64,000 bases of DNA from Myxococcales bacterium (GTDB taxonomy: Bacteria; Myxococcota_A; Polyangia; Haliangiales; Haliangiaceae): the NCBI GenBank assembly GCA_016716835.1, contig JADJUW010000002.1, positions 62,001 to 126,000 on the forward strand. The letters run 5' to 3'. The stretch's first letter is position 1. Every line of letters starts with the position of its first letter. A program made the position numbers and the translations under genes. Positions 26,815 to 35,586 of the stretch are shown piece after piece. Below the pieces are notes generated by a model that worked only from the letters and a program-made list of their open reading frames with translations, ran no database searches and was not told the DNA's origin.

Positions 26815-27357
26815 ATGGCGCTGCCGGCAACGATTAGACGCTTTGCGATAAACCTCGCCGATAGCGATCGCGGCGTGTATGAGGCGCTTGATTTGCGCGT
26901 GGCGCAGCATCCATCAGAGAGCGAGCGATTTTTGGTGACGAGGGTGCTAGCGCGCGCGCTGGAGCACGGCGAGGGCGTCGAGTTTGGTAAGGGCCTATCG
27001 TCTGAAGACGAACCGGCGCTGGCACAACGCAACCTGCGTGGCGAGTTGCAGGCGTGGATCGAAGTTGGCTCGCCCTCGGCCGAGCGAATTCATCGCGCCA
27101 GCAAGGCGTGCGGGCGCGTGGTTATCTACGCTTGGCGTGCGGCGCCGCTGGCTGAGGCCTATCGCGAGGCCAAGGTGCATCGGCTTGAGCACCTAACGCT
27201 AATCGCGCTGCAGGCCGAAACGCTTGACGCGCTCGCGACCACGCTCGATCGCAACAACGATTGGGAGGTGGCGGTCAACGCGGGCATTGTTTACGTTGGC
27301 GTCGGCGGCCGCACGTTTGAATTGCCACTTGTGGCGGTAGGCCTAAGCGCTACGTAG
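26815..27357 (+). CDS. yaeQ: YaeQ family protein
   Basis: 180 residues, beginning MALPATIRRFAINLADSDRG, with the family hallmarks HPSESERFLVTRVLARALEH, FGKGLSSEDEPAL, and IEVGSPSAERIHRASKACGRV. YaeQ proteins have a PD-(D/E)XK-like fold; their function is not established. The ATG at 26815, 23 bp after the ABC-F stop, matches the family length; earlier in-frame starts overlap that gene. Confidence 0.92.
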   Translation: MALPATIRRFAINLADSDRGVYEALDLRVAQHPSESERFLVTRVLARALEHGEGVEFGKGLSSEDEPALAQRNLRGELQAWIEVGSPSAERIHRASKACGRVVIYAWRAAPLAEAYREAKVHRLEHLTLIALQAETLDALATTLDRNNDWEVAVNAGIVYVGVGGRTFELPLVAVGLSAT

Positions 27358-27383
27358 GTTCATGGCAGCGCGGCTCGGCGCCG

Positions 27384-27893
27384 TTAGCCACGTATTTCGC
27401 GCGCTGCCTGTACGACACCCTTGCCGAGAATGCCGGTGAGCCAACCCCCGAGGAAGGTCACCACACCGGTGCCTACGGCGAACAGTGCGAGCGCGGGCTC
27501 GGAGGACGCAAACGCTTCGCCGACGACTGCGAGGGTTATGCTAGCCATCTTTAGGGACAAGCCGCCAAATAGGGCGGTGATGGCGCCGCCCACCGCGACG
27601 GCTCCAATGCTGTATTGCGACTTGTTTGACCACTTTTTTCGGGGCGCCACAGCTTTCGACACGCTCGGCTTAGCGAACGCCGTGGCTGCGCCGGCGCGCA
27701 ATTTCGTACGACGATTGCGTTGCCATTGTTGTGAGCGAGCCTTTGCGGCGCCGGTTGTTACCGGCGTAACTCGTTGCGCTAGCGCCGTGCGCGGATTGGC
27801 GTGAGCGGTCTGGATGGGTACGGCGGAGGTTGCGCTCAAGGCGACCAGGAGGACGGCAGCGGCGGGGCGGGGAAGCAGAGTTGGCTTGTTCAT
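27384..27893 (-). CDS. Exported membrane-associated protein, twin A
   Basis: 169 residues from MNKPTLLPRP (ATG at 27893), with a signal peptide ending near TAHA-N, a basic region (RSQQWQRNRRTKLRAGAA) and two C-terminal hydrophobic segments (AITALFGGLSLKMASITLAV and ALFAVGTGVVTFLGGWLTGI). It is a paralog of the next gene upstream (28128-28640), with the same layout and the shared motif RTKLRAGA. The two probably arose by tandem duplication. No known domain. Likely inner-membrane protein. Confidence 0.62.
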   Translation of the reverse strand: MNKPTLLPRPAAAVLLVALSATSAVPIQTAHANPRTALAQRVTPVTTGAAKARSQQWQRNRRTKLRAGAATAFAKPSVSKAVAPRKKWSNKSQYSIGAVAVGGAITALFGGLSLKMASITLAVVGEAFASSEPALALFAVGTGVVTFLGGWLTGILGKGVVQAAREIRG

Positions 27894-28127
27894 GCGCAGG
27901 TAGATAAGCAACGTACATGCCAGACTTGGCCGAAGTGAAATCGCGCGGATACACAGCGGCGGCAGGCGCTTGACAACAGATTTGCCGTTTTCGCAAGCGG
28001 CTAAGGGGTCAGCAGGTGCCATAGCTAGGAAGCCGAGACCCGCTAGCAGCGCGCGAGATACGGCGACCTAGAATGCGGTCGGCTCGTTGCCGTCGGCCCT
28101 TCGTCGCCACTTCATCGCTTCGTCGCT

Positions 28128-28640
28128 TTAGCGAAGCGCATCGCGTGTCAGATCGATCGTTGCCTTACCCATCGCGCCCGTCATAAGAGCCGAGAAAAAT
28201 GCATATGCTGCGGTCACCACGAAGGCTGCGGCGAAGATGACAGGCTCGTTTGACGTAAAGGCCTCCGTAATGGCCCAGCCAGCGACGTACGCCGAGGCGG
28301 CGGTCAACGCGCCCGACAAGGCGGTAATGACGGCGCCCAGCGCGGGTTTAGCTAAGCGGACGAGCGACACCTTCGCCGTGCGGCGTTTGACCTGCGCGGC
28401 AAGGGCAGCTGGCTTGGCGGTACCCACAGCGGTCGCGCCCGCGCGCAGTTTGGTTCGGCTATTGGAAGGCAGGTCGCCTGCGCGCGCTTTGCCACCACTA
28501 GCAATCGAGGGTGCAATCCGTTGCGTCAAATTGCTACCCCGGTGAGCGTGGGCGGCCTCGATTGGGACCGTGGCGGACGTGACCACGGCAGCCAGCAGCA
28601 AGGTGGCCGCGGTGCGAGGGCGAAGGCTGGATGTGCTCAT
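28128..28640 (-). CDS. Exported membrane-associated protein, twin B
   Basis: 170 residues from MSTSSLRPRT (ATG at 28640). It shares with twin A the signal peptide type (PIEAAHA-H versus PIQTAHA-N), the RTKLRAGA motif, the basic middle, and two hydrophobic C-terminal segments (AVITALSGALTAASAYVAGW; FAAAFVVTAAYAFFSALM). The 234-bp gap between twins contains no other gene that I can support. Function unknown. Confidence 0.62.
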   Translation of the reverse strand: MSTSSLRPRTAATLLLAAVVTSATVPIEAAHAHRGSNLTQRIAPSIASGGKARAGDLPSNSRTKLRAGATAVGTAKPAALAAQVKRRTAKVSLVRLAKPALGAVITALSGALTAASAYVAGWAITEAFTSNEPVIFAAAFVVTAAYAFFSALMTGAMGKATIDLTRDALR

Positions 28641-28846
28641 GCGTAGCGATATAAGCAAAGTACGTGCCGGACCTGAGACTTATCGATAGGGCGGAACTCA
28701 GGGCCGCGGCTAGCCCTTGCTGGGGTCTACAGGTGTCAGGTCGAGAAGCGGCGCTCTTGCATGCGTACATCTGGCCCCTAGGTACGGTCCGAGTGCGCCA
28801 TGCAAGCGTTGCGCGCCTTAGGCAAACCGCCGATACTTAATTAGTC

Positions 28847-29851
28847 ATGAGCCAGGCGGGGATGTTGCTAGATGGCAAGTATGAGCTTGTCTCGCTCGCG
28901 GGCGAGGGCGGGATGGCCACCGTTTGGCGCGCCATCGTGCGCGGGGCGGCGGGGTTTACGAGGCCCGTTGCCATCAAGAAAATGCGCGAGGAATTTCGCG
29001 CGATGAAAAATTACATTGCGATGTTTGTCGAGGAGGCGCGCGTCGGCGCCGAGATGGCGCATCCCAACATCGTCCAAGTCTACGATTTTTGCATCGACGA
29101 CAACGGCTCGTATTATCTTGTGCTCGAATGGGTAGATGGCGTCGATTTTGGCACCATCGTGCAGCAGGCGGCGGCGCGCGGCACCCCGCTGGAATGGCAG
29201 GTGCTTGCCTTGGTCGCCATAGGCACGCTGCGCGGCCTCGGCGCGGCGCACGAGCGAATTGGCGCCGACGGCCAGCCCTCGCCTGTGATCCACCGCGACG
29301 TCTCGCCGCACAATATCTTGGTGAGTCGCCACGGCGTCGCCAAGCTCGGTGATTTCGGGCTCGCCCGGGCGCGCGATCGCGTGATGAGCCTCACCGCGCC
29401 CGGCACCGTCAAGGGCAAGCTGCACTACCTCTCGCCTGAGGTCACCATGGGCAAGCCGGTGTCACCGCAATCCGACGTCTTCGCGATGGGCGTATTGATG
29501 TGGGAAACGCTGGCGGGCAAAAAGCTGTTTACCGGCCGAGCCGATATCGATGTCTTCAAGGCGATTCGCAAGTGCGAGATTCCCGATCTCGCGGCGATCC
29601 GCCCCGATGTGCCGGCGGCTCTTTGCCAAATCGTTCATAAGGCGCTCGAGCGCGAACTTGAGCTGCGCTATGCGTCGGCGCGCGCGATGGAATCGGCGTT
29701 AGCCGACGTGCTGCGGCGCAATTTGCCGGGCGACGTGCAGGCGCAGTTGGCCAGCCTTGTCTTGCAAGCCATGGGCGTCAACGCGCCAGGCGGCGCCGGC
29801 GCGGTCGATGACGCCGATACGCAAAGCTGGACGTTTAACCTCGACGCGTGA
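28847..29851 (+). CDS. Eukaryotic-type Ser/Thr protein kinase
   Basis: 334 residues. All kinase motifs are present: P-loop GEGGMATVW, catalytic lysine in VAIKKM, HRDVSPHNILV catalytic loop, GDFGLAR metal loop, and a P+1 region VKGKLHYLSPE. The kinase domain occupies residues ~10-285; the short C-terminal tail has no transmembrane helix or sensor domain, so this is a soluble kinase. Such compact kinases are numerous in myxobacteria. Its targets cannot be inferred from the neighbours. It is convergent with apaH, 3 bp away. Confidence 0.94.
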   Translation: MSQAGMLLDGKYELVSLAGEGGMATVWRAIVRGAAGFTRPVAIKKMREEFRAMKNYIAMFVEEARVGAEMAHPNIVQVYDFCIDDNGSYYLVLEWVDGVDFGTIVQQAAARGTPLEWQVLALVAIGTLRGLGAAHERIGADGQPSPVIHRDVSPHNILVSRHGVAKLGDFGLARARDRVMSLTAPGTVKGKLHYLSPEVTMGKPVSPQSDVFAMGVLMWETLAGKKLFTGRADIDVFKAIRKCEIPDLAAIRPDVPAALCQIVHKALERELELRYASARAMESALADVLRRNLPGDVQAQLASLVLQAMGVNAPGGAGAVDDADTQSWTFNLDA

Positions 29852-29854
29852 TCG

Positions 29855-30698
29855 TCAGTCACAGGCGGCGACGGAAAACTGTACGTCGTCTTCGAGCCGC
29901 ACCGCCGTGAGTCGCTTACCCCAGACGCAACCGGTGTCGAGGCTAAGGTGGTGTTGCGACGATGTTACGCCGAGCGCGGCCCAATGGCCAAACACCACGC
30001 GCGGCAAGGCCGCTGGCGTCGCAGCCTGCCGCCACTCAGCGCGAGCTACCGAAAACCACGGCTCGTTGCCGTCCGGCATGTCAGCCGGCTCGCCGTCGAA
30101 ATCGCCGTCGGGTTCACCAGAATCGCGAGCGACCGTGCGCACGCGCGTGAAATAGAGCAGCAGCGAATGCAGGCGCGCATCGCCGGTGAGTGTGTCTTGC
30201 CACGGTCGGCCCTTGCCAACCAGCCTCGCGCAGTCCGCCCGCCACGTTGGCGCGGCGAGCAGCGCGGCAAGCTCGTCGGCGTGGGCGACGGCGTCAGCGA
30301 CCGTCCACGTCGGTGCAAGGCCGGCATGCACGAGCACGTGGGGGCGACGTGCGATGGGCTGCGCGACGAGCCAGGGTTGCTGACGCAACCAATCAAAGAG
30401 CATGGCCGCGTCGTCGGCGGCGAGTAACGCGTCGAGCGTGTCTCGTTTTTTTTCTTTGGCGTGGCCGGCGAAACGCAAGAGCGCATGGACGTCGTGATTG
30501 CCGAGCACCGTGGTGAGGCGGTGGCGATGCGCGTAGGCCCAACGCAAGACCTCAAGCGAGGTTGGGCCGCGATTGACCAAATCGCCAGTGAGCCACAGAC
30601 GGTCGCGCTCCCACGAAAAACCCGCGCGCGAGGGCGCGCAGGAACGCCTGCAGCGAGGCCATGCAGCCTTGAATATCGCCAATGGCGTACGTGGCCAT
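29855..30698 (-). pseudogene. apaH: Ap4A hydrolase ApaH, frameshifted near codon 28
   Basis: Symmetrical bis(5'-nucleosyl)-tetraphosphatase of the metallophosphatase family. The true N-terminus MATYAIGDIQGCMASLQAF starts at the ATG at 30698 and holds the first metal motif GDIQG. The frame then shifts, and the rest (ERDRLWLTGDLVNRGP, VLGNHDVHALLRFAGH, VHAGLAPTW, VFGHWAALGV, DTGCVWGKRL) continues in another frame. One extra base in the CGCGCGCGGG-TTTTT stretch (30616-30630) explains it. An in-frame ATG at 30682 would give a protein without the first metal ligand, so it should be inactive. It could be a real mutation or a homopolymer sequencing error. It lies 9 bp after the lipoprotein at 30708. 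Confidence 0.8.
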
Positions 30699-30707
30699 GG
30701 TCGTACG

Positions 30708-31364
30708 TTACGCGCCAGGCGTATAACTGACGAGTGTCAGATCGACCGTGTTGGTCGTGCCGTGGTGTTCGTAGTGGTAGCCCACCAGGCCTCGGCCCGT
30801 CTCAAGAATATAGGTCATGTTATCGGGGCCGCTGCGAAAGGTGATGCGATAACGATGCTTGTTGGCGCCGTCCTTGGCGACAACCCAGCAATACAAGACG
30901 CCATCGCTCCAGGCACCGTCGTCGGGGCACACCGAGTCGCTGTCAAAGAGCGGCACGCGAAACCAACGTTCGGCGCCGTCGAGGGTTGGTTCATCCTTGC
31001 TCACGGTGCCGCCGGCAAAAAGATAAAATTCGCCTGCGCGCAAGATCATGGTTTGCGACGGCGTTGCGGCCCCGCTTTGGCCGTCGATGTCGGTGGGCCA
31101 TCCACTTACGACGTAGCCAATCACGCCGGTGCCGTATCGCTCCTCGATGACCTTGGTCGTCCAATCAAACGATTTTGATTCGACGCGTTGGGATTCGGTG
31201 TTGTATGCAGTGACCGTGGCTCGGTACTTCCAGGTTGCGCCTTTGGCCAGCGGTAATGGATCTTCACCGCGCGGCTGGCTCTTTTGAAATAACCCGCAAC
31301 TGAGCCCCGAAAAAAATACGAGTGCCGTCACGACGACGACGAGGTTGCGCGACGACGCGTTCAT
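30708..31364 (-). CDS. Lipoprotein of unknown function
   Basis: 218 residues from MNASSRNLVV (ATG at 31364), lipobox SGLSC. The mature part begins with LPLAKGATWKYRATVTAYN, a pattern typical of exported beta-sandwich lipoproteins, and continues with many beta strands and one Cys pair (VCPDDGAWSDGVLYC). An upstream in-frame start at 31454 would overlap the ygiQ promoter region and lose the signal peptide. It is likely transcribed with apaH. Confidence 0.68.
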   Translation of the reverse strand: MNASSRNLVVVVTALVFFSGLSCGLFQKSQPRGEDPLPLAKGATWKYRATVTAYNTESQRVESKSFDWTTKVIEERYGTGVIGYVVSGWPTDIDGQSGAATPSQTMILRAGEFYLFAGGTVSKDEPTLDGAERWFRVPLFDSDSVCPDDGAWSDGVLYCWVVAKDGANKHRYRITFRSGPDNMTYILETGRGLVGYHYEHHGTTNTVDLTLVSYTPGA

Positions 31365-31468
31365 TTCGCGCTCGACGTTACCCCATTTATGGTCGCGGAA
31401 CGTACTATTATTGTTGGGTTTTGTAATTCCTGGTAGGTCGGACGGGCAAGTCATGCTAACGGTGCGCC

Positions 31469-33652
31469 GTGGCGCTCGCCCCCGGCAAGCCGTTGTTCTC
31501 CTATCGCCCCTTTTGGGCGAAGCGGTTTGGACCTGCGCCTTTTTTGCCCACCAGCCGCGTCGAGATGGACGAGCTGGGTTGGGGCGAATGCGACATCATC
31601 ATCGTCACCGGCGACGCCTACGTCGACCACCCCTCTTTTGGCATGGCAATTATCGGCCGCGTGCTAGAGGCGCAAGGGTTTCGCGTCGGGATTATCAGCC
31701 AGCCAGACTGGCGCAGCGCCGAGCCCTTTGCGGCGTTGGGCCGCCCGGCGCTGTTTTTTGGCGTCACCGGCGGCAACATGGACTCCATGGTCAACCGTTA
31801 TACAAGCGACCGCAAGCGCCGCTCGGATGACGCGTACACGCCGGCTGGGGAGGGCGGGCGTCGGCCAGATCGCTCGGTCTTGGTCTACTCCCAGCGCTGC
31901 CGCGAAGCCTTTGCCGACGTGCCGATTGTCATCGGCGGCATCGAGGCGAGTCTGCGGCGCATCGCCCACTATGACTATTGGTCAGACCGCGTGCGGGCGT
32001 CGCTGCTGGTCGATGCCCAGGCCGATTTGCTCGTGTTCGGCAACGGCGAGCGTGCGATCGTCGAGGTGGCGCACCGGCTGGCGCGGCGCGAGCCGATCGC
32101 GAGCATTCGCGACGTTCGTGGCACGGCGTTTCTAACTACCGCGGCGCGCGACGGCTTTACGGTCATTGACTCGACGACGGTGGATGGCGTGGTGCCGACG
32201 TTGCCGGCGACGCCACCTAACCCATACCTCGATACGACGACGATGGCAGAGGCGGCGTGCGCAACCGGTGCCAACGCCCCGGCCGCGGCATCAGCGCCTG
32301 CCGCCTCGCCCTTGGTTCAATTGAAGCCACGCCGACAAGACCCCGCGACCACCGCGATTCGTCTTCCGGCCTTCGAAGACGTGGTGCGCGATCCGCTGCG
32401 CTATGCCCATGCCTCGCGCATCTTGCACCTGGAGGCAAATCCTGGCAATGCGCGCGCCTTGGTGCAACGACATGGCAAAGTCGATGTGTGGCTCAATCCG
32501 CCACCGATACCGCTCACCACGCCGGAGATGGACGCGATCTACGAGCTGCCGTATCAACGCATTCCACATCCAAGCTACGACGGCAAGATTCCCGCCTACG
32601 AGATGATCAAGCACTCGGTGACGATCATGCGCGGCTGTTTTGGTGGCTGCAGCTTTTGTTCAATCACCGAGCATGAGGGCAGAATCATCCAGAATCGCTC
32701 GGAGACGTCGATCCTGCGCGAAATCGAGCAGGTGCGCGACACGGCGCCGGGCTTCACCGGCATCATCTCCGACATCGGCGGACCGACCGCAAATATGTGG
32801 CGGCTGGCGTGCAAGAGCCGCGACATCGAGGCGTCGTGCCGCAAGCCATCGTGCGTCTATCCCGATATCTGCGACAACTTGCAAACCGACCATTCGGCGC
32901 TCATCTCGCTCTACCGCAAGGCGCGCGCGTTGCCGGGCATCAAGAAGATCTTGATCGCCTCAGGCGTGCGCTATGATCTGGCGGTGCGCTCGCCGGCGTG
33001 GATCGAGGAGCTCGCGGCGCATCATACCGGTGGCTATCTAAAGATTGCGCCAGAGCACACCGAGGCTGGCCCGCTGCGCCACATGATGAAGCCCGGCATA
33101 GGGGCGTTTGACAAATTCAAGGCCATCTTTGACAAGGCCACCAAGGCCGTCGGCAAAGAGCAATATCTCATCCCGTATTTCATCGCGGCGCATCCCGGGA
33201 CGACCGATCTTGACATGCTCAATTTAGCGCTTTGGCTCAAGCGCAATGGCTTTCGCGCCGATCAGGTGCAGGCCTTTTTGCCGGGGCCGATGGCCACCGC
33301 GAGCACGATGTATCACACCGGCTATAACTCGCTTAAGTCGCTAAAGGCCGCCGAACGCGTCGAGGTGGTCAAAGACCCCGAGCAGCGTCGGCTGCACAAG
33401 GCGTTTTTGCGCTACCACGACGCCAACAATTGGCCGCTGCTGCGCCAGGCGCTTACGCGCTTGGGGCGGGCCGAGCTCATCGGCAACAGCAAGCATCACC
33501 TAATCCCGACCTATCAGCCCCTGGGCACCGGCGACGCCGCGGAAGGGCGGCGCGGCCCAACTAACGCCGCGCGCGGTGGCAAAGGGCAGGGCCCACGGCG
33601 CGGCGCGATGTTGACGCAACATACCGGCCTGCCGCCGCGGCGAAGCTCCTAG
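31469..33652 (+). CDS. ygiQ: YgiQ family radical SAM protein
   Basis: 727 residues from a GTG at 31469. The N-terminal YgiQ region (FWAKRFGPAPFLPTSRVEMD, IVTGDAYVDHPSFG) is followed by the radical SAM core with the cluster motif CFGGCSFCS (CxxxCxxC), and the C-terminal YgiQ extension ends in a basic low-complexity tail. A ~45-residue Ala/Pro-rich insertion (around residues 255-300) separates the N-terminal domain from the core. The family's reaction has not been defined. The gene is intact and monocistronic, divergent from the lipoprotein at 30708. Confidence 0.93.
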   Translation: MALAPGKPLFSYRPFWAKRFGPAPFLPTSRVEMDELGWGECDIIIVTGDAYVDHPSFGMAIIGRVLEAQGFRVGIISQPDWRSAEPFAALGRPALFFGVTGGNMDSMVNRYTSDRKRRSDDAYTPAGEGGRRPDRSVLVYSQRCREAFADVPIVIGGIEASLRRIAHYDYWSDRVRASLLVDAQADLLVFGNGERAIVEVAHRLARREPIASIRDVRGTAFLTTAARDGFTVIDSTTVDGVVPTLPATPPNPYLDTTTMAEAACATGANAPAAASAPAASPLVQLKPRRQDPATTAIRLPAFEDVVRDPLRYAHASRILHLEANPGNARALVQRHGKVDVWLNPPPIPLTTPEMDAIYELPYQRIPHPSYDGKIPAYEMIKHSVTIMRGCFGGCSFCSITEHEGRIIQNRSETSILREIEQVRDTAPGFTGIISDIGGPTANMWRLACKSRDIEASCRKPSCVYPDICDNLQTDHSALISLYRKARALPGIKKILIASGVRYDLAVRSPAWIEELAAHHTGGYLKIAPEHTEAGPLRHMMKPGIGAFDKFKAIFDKATKAVGKEQYLIPYFIAAHPGTTDLDMLNLALWLKRNGFRADQVQAFLPGPMATASTMYHTGYNSLKSLKAAERVEVVKDPEQRRLHKAFLRYHDANNWPLLRQALTRLGRAELIGNSKHHLIPTYQPLGTGDAAEGRRGPTNAARGGKGQGPRRGAMLTQHTGLPPRRSS

Positions 33653-33691
33653 CCATAGCCTCACGCGCTGCAAACAAGGTATAGTTGCGCC

Positions 33692-34135
33692 GTGTTCGCG
33701 ATCTACACCGGTTGCCTGATTCAGATCATTCCGATGCCACCGCTGGTGTTGCCCTCGTTGGTAGCGCCGCAATCGCTTACCGGCAAGGCAACCAAGACGC
33801 AGGTTGGATCGGTGCCGGCGTGCCTCGAAGGCGACGAGCTGCCGCTAACCGTGAAGATGCCATGCACCGTGCCGTACATGTTTGGGCCCTTCGTTGGCGG
33901 CATGGGCCACATCGAGCTGATGGGGCCGAAACTGCCGTCAGACTTCTACACAAAAGCGACGAGCAGCAACAAGAAGATGTTGCGCGTTGGTGGTGGCGGC
34001 AGTGGCATGTGCCCACTCATGTTTTGCGTCGACGTGCCAGCGATGAATCCGGCGGGCGTGCCCGATCCCATGATGAAAAAACCAATCAACGCGCAATACT
34101 TGCCACCCCCGCTCATGGTGCAGGCGCCGGCTTGA
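33692..34135 (+). CDS. Small Pro/Gly/Met-rich protein, possibly PAAR-like
   Basis: 147 residues from a GTG at 33692. The N-terminus FAIYTGCLIQIIPMPPL and the short Gly-Gly-Met turns (FVGGMGHIELMG; GGGGSGMCPLMFC) recall small PAAR-like or DUF4150-type tip proteins of secretion systems, but the match is loose and no secretion genes lie nearby. It is rich in Met, Pro and Gly, with four cysteines. An overlapping frame (33685-34173) looks like a shadow. Unrecognised; the PAAR link is only a suggestion. Confidence 0.5.
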   Translation: MFAIYTGCLIQIIPMPPLVLPSLVAPQSLTGKATKTQVGSVPACLEGDELPLTVKMPCTVPYMFGPFVGGMGHIELMGPKLPSDFYTKATSSNKKMLRVGGGGSGMCPLMFCVDVPAMNPAGVPDPMMKKPINAQYLPPPLMVQAPA

Positions 34136-34299
34136 CCGGCCGCCACACGAGCCGCACAAATGAGGGCACCTGAGGTCAACGAACCCCAATGACTGCTGCG
34201 ACGGCGTGCCTCGCGGGCGGTAGGGCCGCCATGGCTCGCTGAGCCAGCCCCCTCGTTCAACTTTCTCCTGGCACTGAAATTGCTTTAGTTAGGCAGCCA

Positions 34300-35586
34300 A
34301 TGCCTCGACGTCTTTCGCTCTGGGTCGCCACCGCCCTGGTTTGGGTGAGCCTGCTTGGCTTCTTGCTGGGCGGGCTGCCACTGGCTGGCGGCTGGTCGGG
34401 CCTGCACGCGCGCGACGCCGCCGCGGCGGCCGTGCGCAAGGACAAGCAGCCGGGCCTGATGGCGGTCAAGCGCCAGGCCACGCGCGCGGCAAAATCGAGA
34501 AACTTCGATACGCGGCGAGACGATGCGCTGTCCGATTCGGCGCCTCCACGCCTCGCGCGGACAAAGCCAAAGCTCAATGCACCGAAAAAATCAACACGGT
34601 TTTCGCGGGCGGTGCATAAGGTTGGCGTGGCTGTTGATCGCACGGCACAGCGGCTGGAACGCGTTGGCGCCGCGTCGCGCTACAAGTCCGTGCAAACTTT
34701 CACGCGCCGCTTCGCGCGCGCGCTGAGCCTGTTTTTTGGCGAACAGACGCTGGTCACTTCGTCACTTCGTTTTGGCATGGGTCTAGGAAAATCGCTGCCT
34801 GGACCGCTCGAGGTGCTTGGTGGGGTGGGGGCGGCGTTCAATCTTTGGAGCGGCTCCGTGCAATATTATGAGAGCCACGTGCCCGTCCGCGGCAAGACCA
34901 AGCATCTCAACGCCGGAATTGGCCTAAGCACGGTGGTCTACGGCGTGGCCTACGATAGCCGGCGCGAGGTGACCCAATCATTGGGCATCTCGTTGTTTAG
35001 CGGCACGATAAGCCCGCGGCGGTTTGCGCTGAGCAGCGGCATTCCGCTGTTGTTTGGCATCGCCTTGGGTGAGGACAGCGGGCTCAATGGCCGGGACTAT
35101 AATCGCGGTCCATTTTTTCGCGTGACCTCGCGCATCCTGCCGCTCGTCAATATGAGCATCGAGCTATACTATCGACCGCTAGGGGCGCTGACAGCCAAGC
35201 TGCGGCCATATGCGATCAAAGCGCGCGATTTCAACTTGCGCGCCGCGCAGTGGGCGAAGGCAAAGCTAGCATGGCTAATCCCGGCGTGGCGTGCGCCAGC
35301 CGACAGCGACAAGGTCGACGTACCCGCGAAGGCGGCCAACGGCGCGCGGGCGACGACCAAGGTAAACTCGCGGCTTACGTCGCTAGGCGCGCATGTTGTC
35401 TTCAAACGCGGCGAGCGCGGCAGTGCTGCCCTTGCCCATGGCGATCACGATCTGCTTAAACGGCTCGGTCGTCACGTCGCCCGCGGCGTAGATGCCCGGC
35501 ACATTGGTGCGGCCCTTGCCGTCAACGACAATCTCGCCAAAGCGGTTGGTTTCCACCAGATCCTTGATAAAGCCGCTGTTGGGTAA
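34300..35586 (+). CDS. Membrane-anchored protein of unknown function; 3' end runs into ahpF
   Basis: As read, 428 residues with an N-terminal hydrophobic anchor (ALVWVSLLGFLLGGLPLAGG), a basic linker, and a beta-rich central region (SSLRFGMGLGKSLPG, GIGLSTVVYGVAYDS, LSSGIPLLFGIALGE). The last ~68 codons (from about 35383) overlap ahpF on the opposite strand and look like its antisense. The authentic C-terminus probably lies near 35380, so a stop codon has been lost or a frameshift removed it; alternative frames do contain stops near 35363. Function unknown. Confidence 0.5.
   Translation: MPRRLSLWVATALVWVSLLGFLLGGLPLAGGWSGLHARDAAAAAVRKDKQPGLMAVKRQATRAAKSRNFDTRRDDALSDSAPPRLARTKPKLNAPKKSTRFSRAVHKVGVAVDRTAQRLERVGAASRYKSVQTFTRRFARALSLFFGEQTLVTSSLRFGMGLGKSLPGPLEVLGGVGAAFNLWSGSVQYYESHVPVRGKTKHLNAGIGLSTVVYGVAYDSRREVTQSLGISLFSGTISPRRFALSSGIPLLFGIALGEDSGLNGRDYNRGPFFRVTSRILPLVNMSIELYYRPLGALTAKLRPYAIKARDFNLRAAQWAKAKLAWLIPAWRAPADSDKVDVPAKAANGARATTKVNSRLTSLGAHVVFKRGERGSAALAHGDHDLLKRLGRHVARGVDARHIGAALAVNDNLAKAVGFHQILDKAAVG

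Noticed and set aside
33685..34173. Alternative 162-residue Arg/His-rich frame
   Set aside because: It overlaps the 33692 gene in another frame and has the Arg/His/Ala composition typical of GC-rich shadow frames.
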